Shown one piece after another: positions 1 through 10,580 of a stretch of 64,000 nucleotides of DNA; position 1 is the first letter of the stretch, and each line of letters starts with the position of its first letter. Origin of the DNA: Reclinomonas americana ATCC 50394 (taxonomy: Eukaryota > Jakobida > Jakobea > Jakobida); contig PS015181.1 in the NCBI GenBank assembly GCA_048213135.1, positions 1-64,000 on the forward strand, written 5' to 3'. The notes under the pieces are model-generated. The model was given only the letters and a program-made list of their open reading frames with translations, made no database searches and was not told the DNA's origin. The position numbers and the translations under genes were made by a program.

Positions 1-25
1 CCCTCTCCCCTCCCTCACGACGCAC

Positions 26-489
26 CTGGTGGTATCTGCCAATCAACGGTAAGACCAGCGACAATGGTCTTTCATCATCGCGATACTCGTACACCGTGGA
101 GAAAGCATCGGGGCTCACAGAGAACGGACACTCGGGATCGCGCAGGATGGCGATCTGCCGTTGAACGCTAAAGATCTGCAACACCATGTCGGCAAGCAGT
201 CTCCAATCCTGCGCAGATGCATACCCACACGCAACTCGCAGCGGCCCAAACACACCCGGCCATCTCGGCATCGGCTGTCGATCGAGTGCAAGAGCGCCGG
301 CGGGCAGCGGCGGAAACTCTACCGGAGCTGATGAATCAAACTCTGACGGACACACAAGTGAGTGCGAGGCATTGTCGTCGACCACACAGACAGCACCGCC
401 TGCTCACCAACTGGATTCATCACTGACGGTCGAATGGTACGGGGGAGATCCTCCAGCGTCACGTCGAAATCCTCCTCTCCGTCGTGCAG
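26..489 (-). CDS. Unidentified protein, two internal exons (partial)
   Basis: Two minus-strand exons join in frame. The upstream exon (489-408) follows an acceptor ending TTCTGCAG and stops at a GTGAGC donor. A 65-nt intron ends CCGTCAG, and the next exon (342-26) runs open to a GTGCGT donor at 25-20. Together they encode about 133 residues with no stop. The upstream exon is acidic (LHDGEEDFDVTLEDLPRTIR) and the downstream one mixed (PMPRWPGVFGPLRVACGYAS, then WRLLADMVLQIF). The gene continues past the left edge and towards the N gap at 566-1259. I do not recognise the family. The splice fit and protein-like composition support real coding on this strand rather than on the overlapping plus-strand frames. 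Confidence 0.55.
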
Positions 490-1614
<1,125 letters not shown>

Positions 1615-2909
1615 AACGACTACGACATCTTGCGCATGCAGCGCATCTCCATGCCTGAGGGCACCGACGTGCCCGTCCTCGACAAGGGAGTGTTCATGCC
1701 CGCGCAACATCTCGCGGCACTGCTGCATCGCAATCGTATCGGCGTCGCGAACTTTATTCTTGGTGTGCTTCTGAATCCCCATATCGCCACCACCACCTCC
1801 ACCGCAGCTGACGTGTTGTCGCGACTGTGCAGCTCGAACTGCCGTGGTGGAGCGCACCAGAGAGAACTCCATGTATCACTTCGGCTCGAATGAGTTGACC
1901 GAGGGTATCCGGGTTCAAGTGCGCACTGTGTTGTTGTCGCAGCAGTGCGTGCTCGACGACGACGGCGAGTCGCAGTACTTTCATGCGTTGCGTGAGGCAG
2001 AAAAGAAAAGTGGGGGGGAGGATGGGAGAGAGGAGTGGGATGCATGCTTGACAATTCTTTTTGTCACTCCCTTGCTTATCTTTGTGCGCGCAGATACACG
2101 ATCCGCATCACCAACGAGAGCCACCCGTATACCGTACAACTGGTGCGTTTCTCTCGTGTTGCCTTTCTTTTTCTCCGACATCCACACTGACGTTGACATC
2201 GCAGCTGAACCGACATTGGGACATTGCTAGGCATGTAGACAGTGAGTTGCAGGTAGTCGAGGGCCCCGGTGTCGTTGGTGAGCAGCCGGTGCTGGCAGTT
2301 GCGTTATGCGGTCGGCGTTGGAGATTTTCGCCTCCATATTGGGCCAACTCAGTGTCTGTGTCTCGCAGCCTGGAGCGTCGCACGAGTACACGTCGTATAG
2401 CGGGCACATTAGCGACGCTGGGGTGAGTGTGTGTGCGGTGGGAGATGTCGCGGGTATTGCTGTTGAACTCACTGCCCGCGCAGTTCATGCAAGGCTTTTT
2501 CGAGTTCACTACGTTGGTGCGTGAGTGTATGTCTTTTTCCCTGCTGTGACGCGCAGTTGATCGCTAATTTGACTTCTCCACAGAATGGTGCCTGTCGCGC
2601 AGCTGGCGTGTGTGTGTGCGGGAGAAAGAAATAGAGAAAAAGACAGAAGGAGTCGGATGAGGGGAGAAGAGAGACAACAAGAAACAGATTACAGACATGA
2701 ACAGGAGCGTCAAGCACAGACAAAGTACAAGAGAAGTGTCACAGAAAGATAGCAAAGAGCAGAAAGACACAGAGTGCGTTCGTGTTTAGTGTGTGTGTTT
2801 CTCAATGGTGTTATGTGCAGGTCCACACACTGGCCGGCACTTCAACGCGATCGTCGGCCGCTTTCTGTTGAACGCCCATCTCGAAGTCGGTGACGGTGTG
2901 CAGGGTTGA
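1615..2909 (+). CDS. ApaG-domain protein (5' partial)
   Basis: Six introns give exons 1615-1762, 1833-1986, 2094-2142, 2205-2297, 2369-2422, 2484-2520 and 2821-2909, all phase-compatible. The joined frame matches an ApaG (DUF525) fibronectin-III-like domain through its whole length: GIRVQVRTVLL, then YFHAYTIRITNE, LNRHWDI, the hallmark GPGVVGEQPVL, PGASHEYTS, FMQGFFEF, and RHFNAIVGRFLLNAHL just before the stop. In eukaryotes this domain occurs in POLDIP2 and FBXO3-type proteins. The 60 or so residues before it (NDYDILRMQRISMPEGTDVP onward) match neither partner that I can recall. The true start lies upstream, probably beyond the 566-1259 gap. Two donors read GTTGCGT. The domain call is firm; the cellular role is unknown. 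Confidence 0.8.
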
Positions 2910-3150
2910 TAATGAGTGAATTGGTTGTTGCAGTTTCGGAAAAAACGTAATGTAAAGACGAATTGTAGACACCGTGCGAGAACACTCGCACACAAAACAC
3001 TTTGCATCGCACGCTCTCGCTTGGTGAGTTCTCTCACATTCCCAGTGCGCGCGTGTCCCATCCACTTACTCACTCACGCACGCAATCAACAGCGGTCTGT
3101 CTCTCTCTCTCTCCCTCTCTCCCCCTTTTTCCCCCAACACACTCGACATA

Positions 3151-3630
3151 ATGGGCGGCGGCGGCGGCGGCGGCGGCTACACTCCCCCACCCCCACCGGT
3201 GGTGCACACTGTGTTGCGTTGTGTGTGTGAGAGAGAAATGAGAAATGAGAGAGAGAGAGAAAGTGAAAGTGCGCGCTCTCCGATATTCCGTGCACTCACA
3301 CTCATTCGACGCACACAGCTCTCCGCATATCACGGTCGCGGGCCAGAACATCCACACGGTGAGTGCGGTGACAAGAGTGCATCCAGAACGCACTCTCACT
3401 CCTATTCCTTCTCCGACTCTCACGCATAATGCACACACGCTTGCACACACTCACTCGCTCTCTCTCTCTCTCTCCCACACACACACACACTCACTCACTC
3501 CACGCACACACACACACAAAGTCTCCACCACTCAGCCTCTCCTCCTCCCTCTCCTTCTCCCTCTCTCCTTCTCCCTCTCTCCTTCTCCCTCTTGCCTTCT
3601 CCCTCTTGCCTTCTCCCTCTTGCCTTCTCC

Positions 3631-3678
<48 letters not shown>

Positions 3679-4312
3679 CTCTCTCGTCTCTCTCTCGTCT
3701 CTCTCTCGTCTACGTCTCTCGTCTCGTCTCNNNNNNNNNNNNNNNNNNNNCGCACACTACTCTCTTCTGCTGTACGGCCTAACGGCGGACCGTACGTCTA
3801 CGCTCCCTCTTGCCTTCTCCCTCTTGCCTTCTCCCTCTTGCCTTCTCCCTCTTGCCTTCTCCCTCTTGCCTTCTCCCTCTTGCCTTCTCCCTCTTGCCTT
3901 CTCCCTCTTGCCTTCTCCCTCTTGCCTTCTCCCTCTTGCCTTCTCCCTCTTGCCTTCTCCCTCTTGCCTTCTCCCTCTTGCCTTCTCCCTCTTGCCTTCT
4001 CCCTCTTGCCTTCTCCCTCTCGCCTTCTCCCTCTCGCCTTCTCCCTCTCGCCTTCTCCCTCTCGCCTTCTCCCTCTCGCCTTCTCCCTCTTGCCTTCTCC
4101 TTCTCCCTCTCGCCTTCTCCCTCTCGCCTTCTCCCTCTTCTCCCTTCTCCCTCTCGCCTTCTCCCTCTCGCCTTCTCCCTCTCGCCTTCTCCCTCTCCCT
4201 CTCCTTCTCCCTCTTGCCTTCTCCCTCACAATCCCTCTGCTGTTCACAGACTGTGCATGAGATGCGCGAGGAAATGCCAGACGGAGAGATTGGAGGCGGC
4301 GCAGACCTCTAA
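3151..4312 (+). CDS. Small Gly-rich protein 1 (four-copy family)
   Basis: Three exons (3151 to about 3224, 3319-3358, 4250-4312) encode about 60 residues: a poly-Gly/Pro start (MGGGGGGGGYTPPPPPVVHT), a central block SPHITVAGQNIHT, and TVHEMREEMPDG ending in GGGADL. Three paralogues at 11906, 12666 and 13360 share all three blocks, and synonymous differences in the central block confirm the frame. The second intron (3359-4249) is inflated by a 14-bp minisatellite and a short gap. A phase-2 donor GTGTGA at 3225 fits the frame. I do not recognise the family. No signal peptide or membrane segment is visible. This copy is separated from the other three by the WD40 array. Confidence 0.7.
3805..4227. 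repeat. 14-bp minisatellite inside an intron
   Basis: About 30 head-to-tail copies of a 14-bp unit CCCTCTTGCCTTCT fill most of intron 2 of the first small Gly-rich gene. The left half is nearly uniform. The right half drifts to CCCTCTCGCCTTCT and shortened units, so newer and older repeats are spatially separated. Three more copies lie before the gap at 3731-3750. The plus strand is pyrimidine only apart from single G residues, so it behaves as an extended polypyrimidine tract upstream of the acceptor at 4249. Confidence 0.95.
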
Positions 4313-4691
4313 CTTGGGAGGTCACTCGAGGCGATCCAGCTCTCTCTCTCACTGGCGAGATTATGTCTTGTAAAACACAATCAATGCTCGTCAACAATTA
4401 AGTGAGACACTGTCCACTGCATTCTGCCAGAGCTCCTCGTCCTCGCCTCCTATGTACACCTTTCTTCTGCAAGCTCCTCGTCCACGTGAAACGTCGCTTG
4501 TTGTCGTCCTGCATCCCTTCCGTTCCGTTCCTTGTGAGCGCACACACTCTCTGTTCCTCAAGTGTGCTGCCTAGGCCCATGCAACGTACTCCTCGTCCAC
4601 GTGAAACGTCGCTTGTTGTCGTCCTGCATCACATCCAATCTACTAGTGTAACAGAATCCCTCCCTCGTTCACCGTCCCCTCTTCTTATGCT
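4313..4691. repeat. Intergenic region with a 42-bp direct repeat
   Basis: This 379-bp spacer between the first small Gly-rich gene and the first WD40 gene holds two near-perfect copies of a 42-bp sequence at 4474-4515 and 4589-4630, each containing CCTCGTCCACGTGAAACGTC. The CACGTG core is a palindromic E-box-like hexamer. I see no coding potential. It may be upstream regulatory sequence of WD40 gene A; that is inference. Confidence 0.6.
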
Positions 4692-5658
4692 ATGCACAAA
4701 CCTCTCTTCTGCAAGATCATCCGCGGCCACACCGATTTTGTGCGCTCGGTCGCCATCTCGCCCGACGGCCAGCACATTGCCAGTGGGAGTGGCGACGAGA
4801 CCGTGCGAGTGTGGTCCATGGCGAATGGAGAAGAAGTGCAGCAGCTGGAGGGACACACCGCAGAGGTGTTTTCTGTCGTGTTCACCCCCGACGCTCGCCA
4901 CGTTGTGAGTGGCAGCTGGGACATGACGGTGAGAGTGTGGTCGCTGGCGAGTGGTGCAGAGGTGCGGCGGCTGGAGGGGCACACTGGGGCGGTGCGATCG
5001 GTGGCTGTTTCACCGTGCGGTCGGCTGGTGGTGAGCGGGAGTTATGACAAGACAGTGCGAGTGTGGTCATGGGCAAGTGGAGAAGACGAACAAGTGCGGC
5101 GCTTGGAGGGGCACACGGGAGTGGTGTTTTGCGTCGCCNNNNNNNNNNNNNNNNNNNNNNNNNNNNNNNNNNNNNNNNNNNNNNNNNNNNNNNNNNNNNN
5201 NNNNNNNNNNNNNNNNNNNNNNNNNNNNNNNNNNNNNNNNNNNNNNNNNNNNNNNNNNNNNNNNNNNNNNNNNNNNNNNNNNNNNNNNNNNNNNNNNNNN
5301 NNNNNNNNNNNNNNNNNNNNNNNNTTTGGAGAGCGGAGAGGAGGTGCGACGGCTGGAGCGGCACACCTCGTGGGTGCTTTCAGTCGCCGTCTCTCGCTGC
5401 GGTCAGCACGTCGTGAGTGGAAGCTACGACAAGACTGTGCGAGTGTGGTCTTCGCCACGTGGCGTCGCTCAACTCGAGCTTGACGTGTCTCGGTTGGCCA
5501 TGCGCGCGGTTCAAGAGATGCAGCGTGAGGCCTTGGAGGAGGAGGCGGAAGAACCGGATTCACGGTGCCTGCCAGAGATGGTTCTCCGCTGTTTTATCGT
5601 CGAGGAGGCAGCTGTCGTTCTTCATCGATGTCACAGTAATCCTCGGTTGTGCATCTGA
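4692..5658 (+). CDS. WD40-repeat protein A (interrupted by gap)
   Basis: First of a tandem family of intronless WD40 genes. The start MHKPLFCKIIRGHTDFV leads straight into blade 1. Three blades and the start of a fourth are visible before the N run at 5139-5324, and the last blade follows it. Each blade shows GH, SVAVSPDG, VVSGS.D.TVRVWS and ASGEEVRRLEG. After the last blade comes the family's C-terminal segment: LELDVSRLAMRAVQEMQREA, a Glu-rich loop, then SRCLPEMVLRCFIVEEAAVV ending PRLCI. The reading frame differs on the two sides of the gap, so the N count is not the true length. Seven blades are expected by analogy with genes C, D and E. The product is probably a beta-propeller scaffold; its partner is unknown. 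Confidence 0.85.
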
Positions 5659-6711
5659 GGTGCGGATGCTTCTGAAGAGAGAAAAAGAGGGAAGTGGTCC
5701 AAGTAAACCCGTCAAAAATGAAAGTGGAATCGATATGGATAATGAATGGCCTTTCGTTGCCAGTGTGGTGGCAGTAGGAGCAGCTGATACGCACGGGGAG
5801 CCACTACACGTCCACAACAACAGATGGAGACTTTGCACTGTGGTCCCACGTCCCCTCAACACACNNNNNNNNNNNNNNNNNNNNNNNNNNNNNNNNNNNN
5901 NNNNNNNNNNNNNNNNNNNNNNNNNNNNNNNNNNNNNNNNNNNNNNNNNNNNNNNNNNNNNNNNNNNNNNNNNNNNNNNNNNNNNNNNNNNNNNNNNNNN
6001 NNNNNNNNNNNNNNNNNNNNNNNNNNNNNNNNNNNNNNNNNNNNNNNNNNNNNNNNNNNNNNNNNNNNNNNNNNNNNNNNNNNNNNNNNNNNNNNNNNNN
6101 NNNNNNNNNNNNNNNNNNNNNNNNNNNNNNNNNNNNNNNNNNNNNNNNNNNNNNNNNNNNNNNNNNNNNNNNNNNNNNNNNNNNNNNNNNNNNNNNNNNN
6201 NNNNNNNNNNNNNNNNNNNNNNNNNNNNNNNNNNNNNNNNNNNNNNNNNNNNNNNNNNNNNNNNNNNNNNNNNNNNNNNNNNNNNNNNNNNNNNNNNNNN
6301 NNNNNNNNNNNNNNNNNNNNNNNNNNNNNNNNNNNNNNNNNNNNNNNNNNNNNNNNNNNNNNNNNNNNNNNNNNNNNNNNNNNNNNNNNNNNNNNNNNNN
6401 NNNNNNNNNNNNNNNNNNNNNNNNNNNNNNNNNNNNNNNNNNNNNNNNNNNNNNNNNNNNNNNNNNNNNNNNNNNNNNNNNNNNNNNNNNNNNNNNNNNN
6501 NNNNNNNNNNNNNNNNNNNNNNNNNNNNNNNNNNNNNNNNNNNNNNNNNNNNNNNNNNNNNNNNNNNNNNNNNNNNNNNNNNNNNNNNNNNNNNNNNNNN
6601 NNNNNNNNNNNNNNNNNNNNNNNNNNNNNNNNNNNNNNNNNNNNNNNNNNNNNNNNNNNNNNNNNNNNNNNNNNNNNNNNNNNNNNNNNNNNNNNNNNNN
6701 NNNNNNNNNNN

Positions 6712-7514
6712 AGGGACACACAGATGAGGTGTGGTCTGTCGCCGTTTCTCCCGACGGTCGGTACGTTGTGAGTGGGGGTAGGGACAGCACAGTGCGAATC
6801 TGGCAGTTGGCGAGTGGCGATGAGGTGAGACGATTGGAGGGACACCAAAGTGTGGTGTTTGCTGTCACCGTCACTCCCGACGGCGAACGCATTGTCACTG
6901 GCAGTGAGGATAGGACTGCGCGGGTGTGGTCGTGGGCGAGTGGCGAGGAAGTGTTACGATTCGAGGAGCACACTGAGCGGGTGCGATCAGTCGCTGTCAC
7001 TCCCGACGGTCAGCACGCAGTGAGTGGATGCGAAGACGGCATTGTGGGTATTTGGTCTCTGGCGAGTGGCGAGGAGATGCGAATGTTGGATCACAGTCGT
7101 TTGGTGTATTCTGTTGCCGTTACTCCCGATGGCCAGCACGTCGTGAGTGGGTGCTGTGACAAGACTGTGCGTGTGTGGTCCTTGGTGAGTGAAGAGCAGG
7201 AAGCACGGCAACTGAGAGGTCACACAAAAGAAGTGACTTGTGTTGCCGTCTCTCGCTGCGGCCAGCACATTGTTAGCGGCAGCTGGGACGATACTGTGCG
7301 AGTGTGGTCCTCGCCATGTGGCCTCGCTCGGCTGGAGCTCGCTGTGGCTCGGTTGGCCATGCGCGCGGTTCAAGAGATGCAGCGTGAGGCGAAGATGGAG
7401 GAGGAAGAACCGGATTCTCGGTGCCTGCCGGAGATGGTTCTTCGTTGTTTCATTGTCGAGGAGGCAGCTGTCGTTCTTCATCGGTGTCGCAGTGATCCTC
7501 GGATGTGCATGTGA
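6712..7514 (+). CDS. WD40-repeat protein B (5' end in gap)
   Basis: The N-terminus and first blades fall in the 847-bp gap at 5865-6711. The visible part starts inside a blade (GHTDEVWSVAVSPDGRYVVS) and carries about five blades. They differ from the family consensus in places, for example FEEHTERVRSVAV and LDHSRLVYSVAV, which lacks the usual GH. It ends with the conserved LARLELAVARLAMRAVQEMQ, acidic loop and CLPEMVLRCFIVEEAAVVLH segment finishing RMCM. Intergenic blocks upstream and downstream match those around neighbours A, C and D, so this is one unit of a segmental tandem duplication. Confidence 0.85.
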
Positions 7515-7789
7515 GCTTCAGAAGAGAGGAAGGAAGGCTCCATGCGAGCCCGTCAAGAATGAAAGTGGTATCGACATTGACAATGCACGGCCGTGCGACG
7601 CACATGCTGTGGTGGTAATAGGAGCAGCTGATACACATGGGAAGTCAATCAGGCATCGCAGTCAGACGTTTGTGGTCCCACGTCCTTTTCATCCACAAAC
7701 CCACTCTCCGTCTCGCACCTCTCTCTTGTGTGTGTTTTCATCCTCCTTGATCTCTCCCTTCTCCCTGCATCTCCCTTCCTACTTCCTTC

Positions 7790-8887
7790 ATGTCATCAAA
7801 GTCTCTCTCCTGCAAGATCCTCCACGGACACACTCACTATGTTTGGTCCGTCGTCGTCACTCCCGATGGCATGCACGTGGTCAGTGGCAGCAGCGACAAG
7901 ACCGTGCGAGTGTGGAACATGGCGAGTGGCGAAGAGGTGCGACGGTTGGAGGGACACTCATATCATGTGCTGTGTGTAGCCGTCACTCCAGATGGCCAGG
8001 AAATAGTTAGTGGGAGCGAGGATCGCACAATTCGCCTGTGGTCACTCGCGAGTGGGAGGGAACTGCGGCGGTTGGAGGGTCACACTGGCTCGGTGTGGTC
8101 GGTCGCCTTGTCTCCTGATGGTCAGTTCGTTGTGAGTGGGAGCAGCGACAGGACTGTTCGCTTGTGGTCATTGGCGAGTGGATCGCGAGTGCGGCGGTTG
8201 AAAGGGCACAGTGGAAGTGTAATGTCCGTCGCCGTCGCTCCCGATGGTCAATACGTTGTGAGTGCGGGCGATGACATGACTGTTCGAGTGTGGCCCATGG
8301 CGAGTGGCGAACAAGTGCGACGGCTGGAGGGACACATTAGTCTGGTATGGTCTGTGGCCGTCGCGCCCGACAGTCGACGCGTTGTGAGTGGGAGCTGGGA
8401 CAGGACTGTTCATGTGTGGTCGCTGGAGAGCGGAGAAGGAACAACACGGCGACTGGTGGGGCACACTGATTTCGTGTGGTCTGTCGCCGTCACTCCCGAC
8501 GGTCAGCACGTTATTAGTGGGAGTCAGGACAAGACCGCTCGTGTTTGGTCTCTGGCACGCGGAGAGGAGGTGCAACGGTTAGAAGGACACGACCAGGCAG
8601 TGTCGTGTGTCGCCGTCTCTCCAAGCGGCCAGCACATTGTCACAGGCGGCTGGGATAAGACTGTGCGAGTGTGGTCCACACCGTGTGGCCTCGCTCGGCA
8701 GGAGCTTGATGTGGCTCGGTTGGCCATGTGCGCAGTTCAGGAGATCCAGCGCGAAACGATGGAGGAGGAAGAAGAACCGGCCGCGGATTCACGGTGCCTG
8801 CCTGAGATGGTTCTCCGCTGTTTCATTTTAGAGGAGGCAGCTGTCGTGCTACATCGATGTCGCTGTGACCCCCGGTTATGCATGTGA
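7790..8887 (+). CDS. WD40-repeat protein C (complete, seven blades)
   Basis: A complete intronless gene of 365 codons. The start MSSKSLSCKILHGHTHYVW fits the family N-terminus (MSS..LSCKIL.GHT). Seven blades of about 42 residues follow, each with GH at the start, SVAV.PDG, VSGS.D.TVRVW and ASGEEVRRL, predicting one closed beta-propeller. The last 70 or so residues are the family C-terminal domain, with LARQELDVARLAMCAVQEIQ, a Glu-rich linker and CLPEMVLRCFILEEAAVVLH, ending RLCM. Blades within the protein are very alike, which suggests recent blade duplication or gene conversion. No signal peptide or membrane segment is present, so it is probably cytosolic or nuclear. Confidence 0.93.
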   Translation: MSSKSLSCKILHGHTHYVWSVVVTPDGMHVVSGSSDKTVRVWNMASGEEVRRLEGHSYHVLCVAVTPDGQEIVSGSEDRTIRLWSLASGRELRRLEGHTGSVWSVALSPDGQFVVSGSSDRTVRLWSLASGSRVRRLKGHSGSVMSVAVAPDGQYVVSAGDDMTVRVWPMASGEQVRRLEGHISLVWSVAVAPDSRRVVSGSWDRTVHVWSLESGEGTTRRLVGHTDFVWSVAVTPDGQHVISGSQDKTARVWSLARGEEVQRLEGHDQAVSCVAVSPSGQHIVTGGWDKTVRVWSTPCGLARQELDVARLAMCAVQEIQRETMEEEEEPAADSRCLPEMVLRCFILEEAAVVLHRCRCDPRLCM

Positions 8888-9203
8888 GGTGCAGAGTGCT
8901 TTGTAGAGTGAGGGAAAATCCAAGTGAACCCGTACGCGTCAAGAATGAAAGCGGGATCGACATTGACAATGCACGGCCTTGCACAGCACATGCTGTGTTG
9001 GCTATCATGCAAAGGGGCAGCTGATACACATGGGTAGTCAACCAGCCTCGCGTTTCTCTCAACAATAGGAGACGTCGCTTGTGGTCCCTCGTCCTTTTCA
9101 TCCACAAACACGCGAGCGCAAACATCTCTCTCTCACACGTCTCTCTTTGTGTGTGTGTTTCCATTCCACTCTGCTCCCACCCTCCTCTCCTCCCACTCCC
9201 CTC

Positions 9204-10295
9204 ATGTCATCTCCGCCTTTCTCCTGCCAGATTATTCGTCTGCACAGTGATTTGGTGCGTGCTGTTGCCTTCACTCCCGATGGCATGCACGTAGTCATTG
9301 GCAGCAACGACAAGACAGTGCGAGTGTGGAACATGGCGAGTGGCGAAGAGGTGCGACGGTTGAAGGGACACTCATCTCCTGTGCTTTGTGTGGCCGTCAC
9401 TCCAGATGGCCAGCACGTTGTGAGTGGGAGCGAGGATCGCACAATTCGCCTATGGTCACTGGCGAGTGGGAGAGAACTGCGGCGGTTAGAGGGTCACACT
9501 GGCTCGGTGTGGTCTGTCGCCGTTTCTCCCAACGGACTGCACATTGTAAGTGGCTGCTATGACAGCACAGTGCGAATTTGGCTGTTGGCGAGTGGCGAGG
9601 AAGTGAGACGGTTGGAGGGGCACAGGAGTGCGGTGCATGCTGTCGCCGTCACTCCTGATAGTCAGCACGTTGTGAGTGGGAGTAATGACTGCACAGTGAG
9701 AGTGTGGTCCATGGCGAGTGGCGAAGAAGTGAGACGGTTGGAAGGACACAATAGCTTAGTGTGGTCTGTAGCCGTCACTCCCGACAGTCGACACGTTGTG
9801 AGTGGGGGCTGGGACAACACAGTGCGAGTGTGGTCCTTGGGGAGCGGAGAAAAATTGTGGCGACTGGTGGGGCACACTGATCTCGTGTGGTCTGTCGCCG
9901 TCACTCCCGACGGTCAGCACATCGTGAGCGGCAGTGCTGACAAGACCGCACGTCTTTGGTCTCTGGCACGCGGAGAGGAGGTGCAACGGTTAGAAGGACA
10001 CGACAAGGCAGTGTCGCGTGTCGCCGTCTCTCCATGCGGCCAGCACATTGTCACTGGCGGCTGGGACAAGACTGTGCGAGTGTGGTCCTCGCCATGTGGC
10101 CTCGCTCGGCAGGAGCTTGACGTGGCTCGTCTGGCCATGCGCACAGTTCAGGAGATGCAGCGTGAGGCGACGACGGAGGAGGAAGAAGAACCGGATTCAC
10201 GGTGCCTGCCAGAGATGGTTCTCCGGTGCTTTATCGTCGAGGAGGCAGCTGTCGTTCTTCATCGGTGTCGCAGTGATCCTTGGATGTGGATGTGA
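9204..10295 (+). CDS. WD40-repeat protein D (complete, seven blades)
   Basis: A complete intronless gene of 363 codons from the ATG at 9204, which gives MSSPPFSCQIIRLHSDLVRA, the same layout as genes C and E. An in-frame open stretch to 9081 lacks an ATG and is not used. There are seven blades; blade 1 has lost the GH (RLHSD). Blade 2 is almost the same as blade 2 of gene C, while blade 3 resembles blade 3 of genes B and E, a mosaic that suggests exchange between copies. It ends with the family C-terminal domain (CLPEMVLRCFIVEEAAVVLH, terminal WMWM instead of RLCM). Confidence 0.92.
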   Translation: MSSPPFSCQIIRLHSDLVRAVAFTPDGMHVVIGSNDKTVRVWNMASGEEVRRLKGHSSPVLCVAVTPDGQHVVSGSEDRTIRLWSLASGRELRRLEGHTGSVWSVAVSPNGLHIVSGCYDSTVRIWLLASGEEVRRLEGHRSAVHAVAVTPDSQHVVSGSNDCTVRVWSMASGEEVRRLEGHNSLVWSVAVTPDSRHVVSGGWDNTVRVWSLGSGEKLWRLVGHTDLVWSVAVTPDGQHIVSGSADKTARLWSLARGEEVQRLEGHDKAVSRVAVSPCGQHIVTGGWDKTVRVWSSPCGLARQELDVARLAMRTVQEMQREATTEEEEEPDSRCLPEMVLRCFIVEEAAVVLHRCRSDPWMWM

Positions 10296-10580
10296 GTTGC
10301 AGTGTCTGGATGCTTCAGAAGAGAGAAAAAGAGGGAAGTGGTCCAAGTAAACCTCAATTCAGTTGCGATCGAAGTTGACAATGCACGACGTTGTGACGCC
10401 AGTGCGGTGGTAATGGGAGCAGCTACTAAACATGGGAAGTCAACCAGCCATCGCAGATAGACGTTGCTTCGCAGTCCCAGGTCCTTCCAAACCGTCGCAC
10501 CTCTCTCTTGGTCCTCTCTTGTGTGTTTTCATCCTCCCTGATCTCTCCCTTCTCCCTGCATCTCCCTTCCTACTTCCTTC

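Larger units (their letters stand above)
5700..10500. repeat. Conserved intergenic blocks of the WD40 tandem array
   Basis: Each spacer in the array repeats the same elements in order. About 50 bp after the stop comes a block around AATGAAAGTGGTATCGACAT (near 5715, 7557, 8944 and, more diverged, 10355). About 60 bp on comes GAGCAGCTGATACACATGGG or a close variant, then a TGGTCCCACGTCCTTTTCAT element (near 5838, 7674, 9078; weaker near 10471), and finally the pyrimidine-rich leader before the ATG. The unit of duplication therefore includes 3' and 5' flanks. These blocks are candidate terminator and promoter elements shared by the copies. Confidence 0.8.

Noticed and set aside
3805-4227. CRISPR-like appearance of regularly repeated units
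   Set aside because: Units are 14 bp head to tail with no unique spacers, in a eukaryotic intron; it is a minisatellite.
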